Of a stretch of 64,000 bases of DNA, positions 61,392 to 64,000 are shown piece after piece. Position numbers and translations under genes: made by a program. The notes under the pieces are model-generated. The model made no database searches. It worked only from the letters and a program-made list of their open reading frames with translations, and was not told the DNA's origin. Origin of the DNA: Piromyces finnis. Lineage: Eukaryota > Neocallimastigomycota > Neocallimastigomycetes > Neocallimastigales > Neocallimastigaceae. The stretch lies in assembly GCA_002104945.1 (NCBI GenBank), contig MCFH01000094.1, forward strand, positions 53,836 to 117,835, in the 5' to 3' direction. Positions within the stretch are counted from its first letter, which is position 1. Every line of letters starts with the position of its first letter.

Positions 61392-63892
61392 AATAGTCAT
61401 ATCATTTTAACTAAGAAATTCTTTATGTATTTATATTTTATAATAATTTTTTTAATCATATGAATTTCTATTTAATAGTATATATAATATAAAATAAATA
61501 AAATTAATAAAATATTAAATAAAATAATAATTTTAAACTGAAATTAATTAAATCGAATATGTTCATGTATTATCTATATATTAACTTGATATTAACAACA
61601 TTAATTATAATATATATTTTCTAATAAACATTATAAACAAGCTATTTTAAAATTAAATAAAGAATTTTTATAATTATTTTAAATTTTTAATATATAGATT
61701 TGAATATGTTAAATATATATTTTCCCAGGCTTTAATAATTTTGATAAATTTCATAATTCACTACAATTTATTTATTATTAATTAATTAATTTCCTTATTA
61801 CTTTAATTTAACTTTATTAATTAATCATATTACATTTTAATACATTTACATAACACAACTTCATTATTTTATTACATGAATTATATATTACTATATTATC
61901 ATTATAAGCCACATATGAATAGATAATGTGTGGCTTATATATAATCCATAATAAATTTAATACGATTTTCATTTCTAATTTAAATATTTGTTTTATTTTT
62001 ATTTAAATTAATATTACTATTTAATTATTTTATAAAGTGATTATAATATATTCATGTTTTATTAATAAAATATCTTTAAATAAGAAATACTTTTTTTTTA
62101 CTATATATTTATAAATTATGGATTGAAATTTTGTTGTTAGATATAACAAATATTAAAAAGTTATATAAGATATTAATTTATTAATTTATTATTATTATAG
62201 GATAATATTATTTTAACCTTATATTAATAGTAATTTTAAAAAAAGATTATAAATTGTAATATAAATTTCGATTTATTATTTTAATAAAATATAAAATATT
62301 TTTCAATTAATTATTACTTTCATATAATAAATTAGCATTTTATCTTTTTTTTCGATATATTTAAGAATTATAGTTTAGAGAGAAAAAATCTAATATGAAT
62401 AAATATTTTATATATTTAATGAATAAAATTTAGATTTATTTATTTAAAATTCAAAATTTTATAAATTAATGTAATAAAATATAACTATACATATTAAAAT
62501 AAAATTTTTACATTATTTTCAATATAATAAAAGTTAATAATTATATATTATTATCATTGTAATAATGCTTTAAATAAATAAATATTTAATTAAAATAGCA
62601 TGTTGTTCGTAGCAAAAAAAAATATTTAATTGTCTTGATATCACAAGTTCAAATCATAGATATTTCATATTTGTATTTTAAAAAATTTTTTTATTATATA
62701 TGAGAAAAAATTAATTATTTAGTTATTATTGCTTAATACAATAAATTATATAGACTATTATTTTAAATAAACTATATATATACATTTTTTAATTTATTAA
62801 ATAATATTTTTAATGAAAAAAATTATAATTTAATTTATTTTTAATTTAATTTATTTAATTTATTACCAATCATATATATTCAATATAAATATTTAATTCA
62901 TGATAATAATATATTATAATACACTATAATAAAAAAATAAAAAAGTACGAAAAATTAAATTTACAGGTTAGAAAATTTTATTTTATAAATAAAAAAAAGG
63001 TATTTTAAAATTAATTTATAAGAGAGTATTAAAAGTAATATATTAAAAATAAATATTCATTTTAATATATAAATTTCGTATTAAATAAATAGCATTTTTA
63101 ATTATTTAACACAACTATTATTTATCTAATTATTATTATTTCATATAATTATAAATATTTTTTATTTTTTATTTAACCCTTTAATCATTTTAAGGGTTTG
63201 ATTATATTATATTAATAAGTATTTAATCTTCTATAATAACTAATATATTCCACAACAATTTTCATTTCTTATTTTTACATTTTAGCCTGATTCTTTCCTA
63301 TTTTAAATTTTTTTCTTGGTGTAATTACCAGAAACAAAAATGTGATAAGGCAAATGAAAAAGTAATTTTTTTGAATCAATTAGAAGATAAATCAGAAGAA
63401 ATAAAAGCAAATAAATGTAGCGAAAGTTACTATAATATACAAAAAAATATAAAAAGTAGGCATACTAAAAATATGAGCAAGTAATAAAAACAAATTGATA
63501 ATTTCTATATCAAAATAGTTTTTAAAAAGCAATGTATGCTATTAAATAATACTTATTAATTATTAAATATAGTATTGAAATATTAATTATATTCATCAAT
63601 AAATAACAAATGTCAATTTGTATGTTAAATATATAAAGTACAAATAATGTTGTAATTTAATTAAATATGACTATGATGAGCAAAATTAAAAAAATTAAGT
63701 TTAAAATTAAAAAAATTTTAAATTTATAAAAATGCATTTTTTAATATTAAAATGTATGCTGTTAAATATTATTAACTATAGTTTTATCATTATTAAAGGA
63801 TGGAATAGCTATAAAAGTCAAAATTCTTAAATTCAAAAAATAAAAAAAAATATAAAAATAAAAATAAAATACGTATGAAAACAAAAAATAAG
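61392..63892. other. AT-rich gene-free stretch
   Basis: No ORF or repeat family was recognised. It contains one perfect hairpin: ataagccaca (61904-61913) pairs with tgtggcttat (61929-61938). A box-B-like gttcaaatc at about 62648 has no tRNA around it. Confidence 0.5.
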
Positions 63893-63965
63893 CGCCCAAC
63901 GTGGGGGTCGAACCCACAACCTTGAGATTAAGAGTCTCACGCTCTACCGATTGAGCTAGCCGGGC
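63893..63965 (-). tRNA. tRNA-Lys (anticodon CTT)
   Basis: On the minus strand acceptor gcccggc pairs with gttgggc, then discriminator G. The D-arm is tagctcaatcggtagagc. The anticodon stem tgaga/tctca encloses loop ctcttaa (CTT). The T-arm is gtgggttcgacccccac. A T6 run follows the 3' end. Confidence 0.96.
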
Positions 63966-64000
63966 GAATTCACACTTTTTATGCTCTGTGCAGGGGTCGA

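Noticed and set aside
62595-62660. tRNA candidate with gttcaaatc box
   Set aside because: No acceptor, D or anticodon stems can be formed.

Overview
The window is extremely AT-rich eukaryotic DNA made almost entirely of retrotransposons, their solo LTRs and simple repeats, with scattered single tRNA genes. I found no host protein-coding gene. The long ORFs are single fused gag-pol polyproteins of Ty3/gypsy type, the tRNAs look fungal-like (including an initiator tRNA-Met with an ATCG T-loop), and (AAT)n tracts are abundant. This fits a very AT-rich fungus such as an anaerobic gut fungus (Neocallimastigomycota). A dictyostelid-like AT-rich genome is an alternative. The assignment is inference.

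Layout, left to right. 1-2431: a truncated solo LTR, tRNA-Ala, an (AAT)n tract and tRNA-Gly. 2448-5473: packed solo LTRs of families I call X, Y, Z and E. 5474-13140: Ty3/gypsy element A (+ strand, target duplication gccac), whose 3' LTR is split by a solo LTR (family B). 13141-14894: the rest of E, then inverted copies of X and Z that end 9 bp upstream of tRNA-Val. 16642-20042: tRNA-iMet with an E solo LTR just upstream, then solo LTRs G and K. 20046-26500: microsatellites, a dispersed repeat J with an (ATT)n tail, and diverged LTRs. 26521-38996: a three-level nest in which an old pol relic (P) is split by element H (- strand, 26656-38026), and H is split by intact element D (- strand, 31764-36960). 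H carries a seven-unit array of hairpins. 38997-46411: H-family LTR, J copies, and E, R, B, K and Q solo LTRs. 46452-53078: element C (- strand), a close sister of A, lying just upstream of tRNA-Ser. 53190-63892: solo LTRs of several families, J copies and gene-free AT-rich DNA. 63893-63965: tRNA-Lys.

The elements share a common logic. A, C, D and H all have, directly after the 5' LTR, an 11-13 nt sequence complementary to a site inside their own LTR, and that site lies 35-37 bp downstream of a TATAAATA box. This is the layout expected of Tf1-like self-primed reverse transcription. Insertions generate 5-bp target duplications, and several sit 9-30 bp upstream of tRNA genes, which suggests targeting to Pol III transcription sites. 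H looks non-autonomous: its LTRs appear identical while its coding region is ruined.

Family letters (A-E, G, H, J-N, P-S, X-Z) are labels for this window only. All alignments were done by eye.
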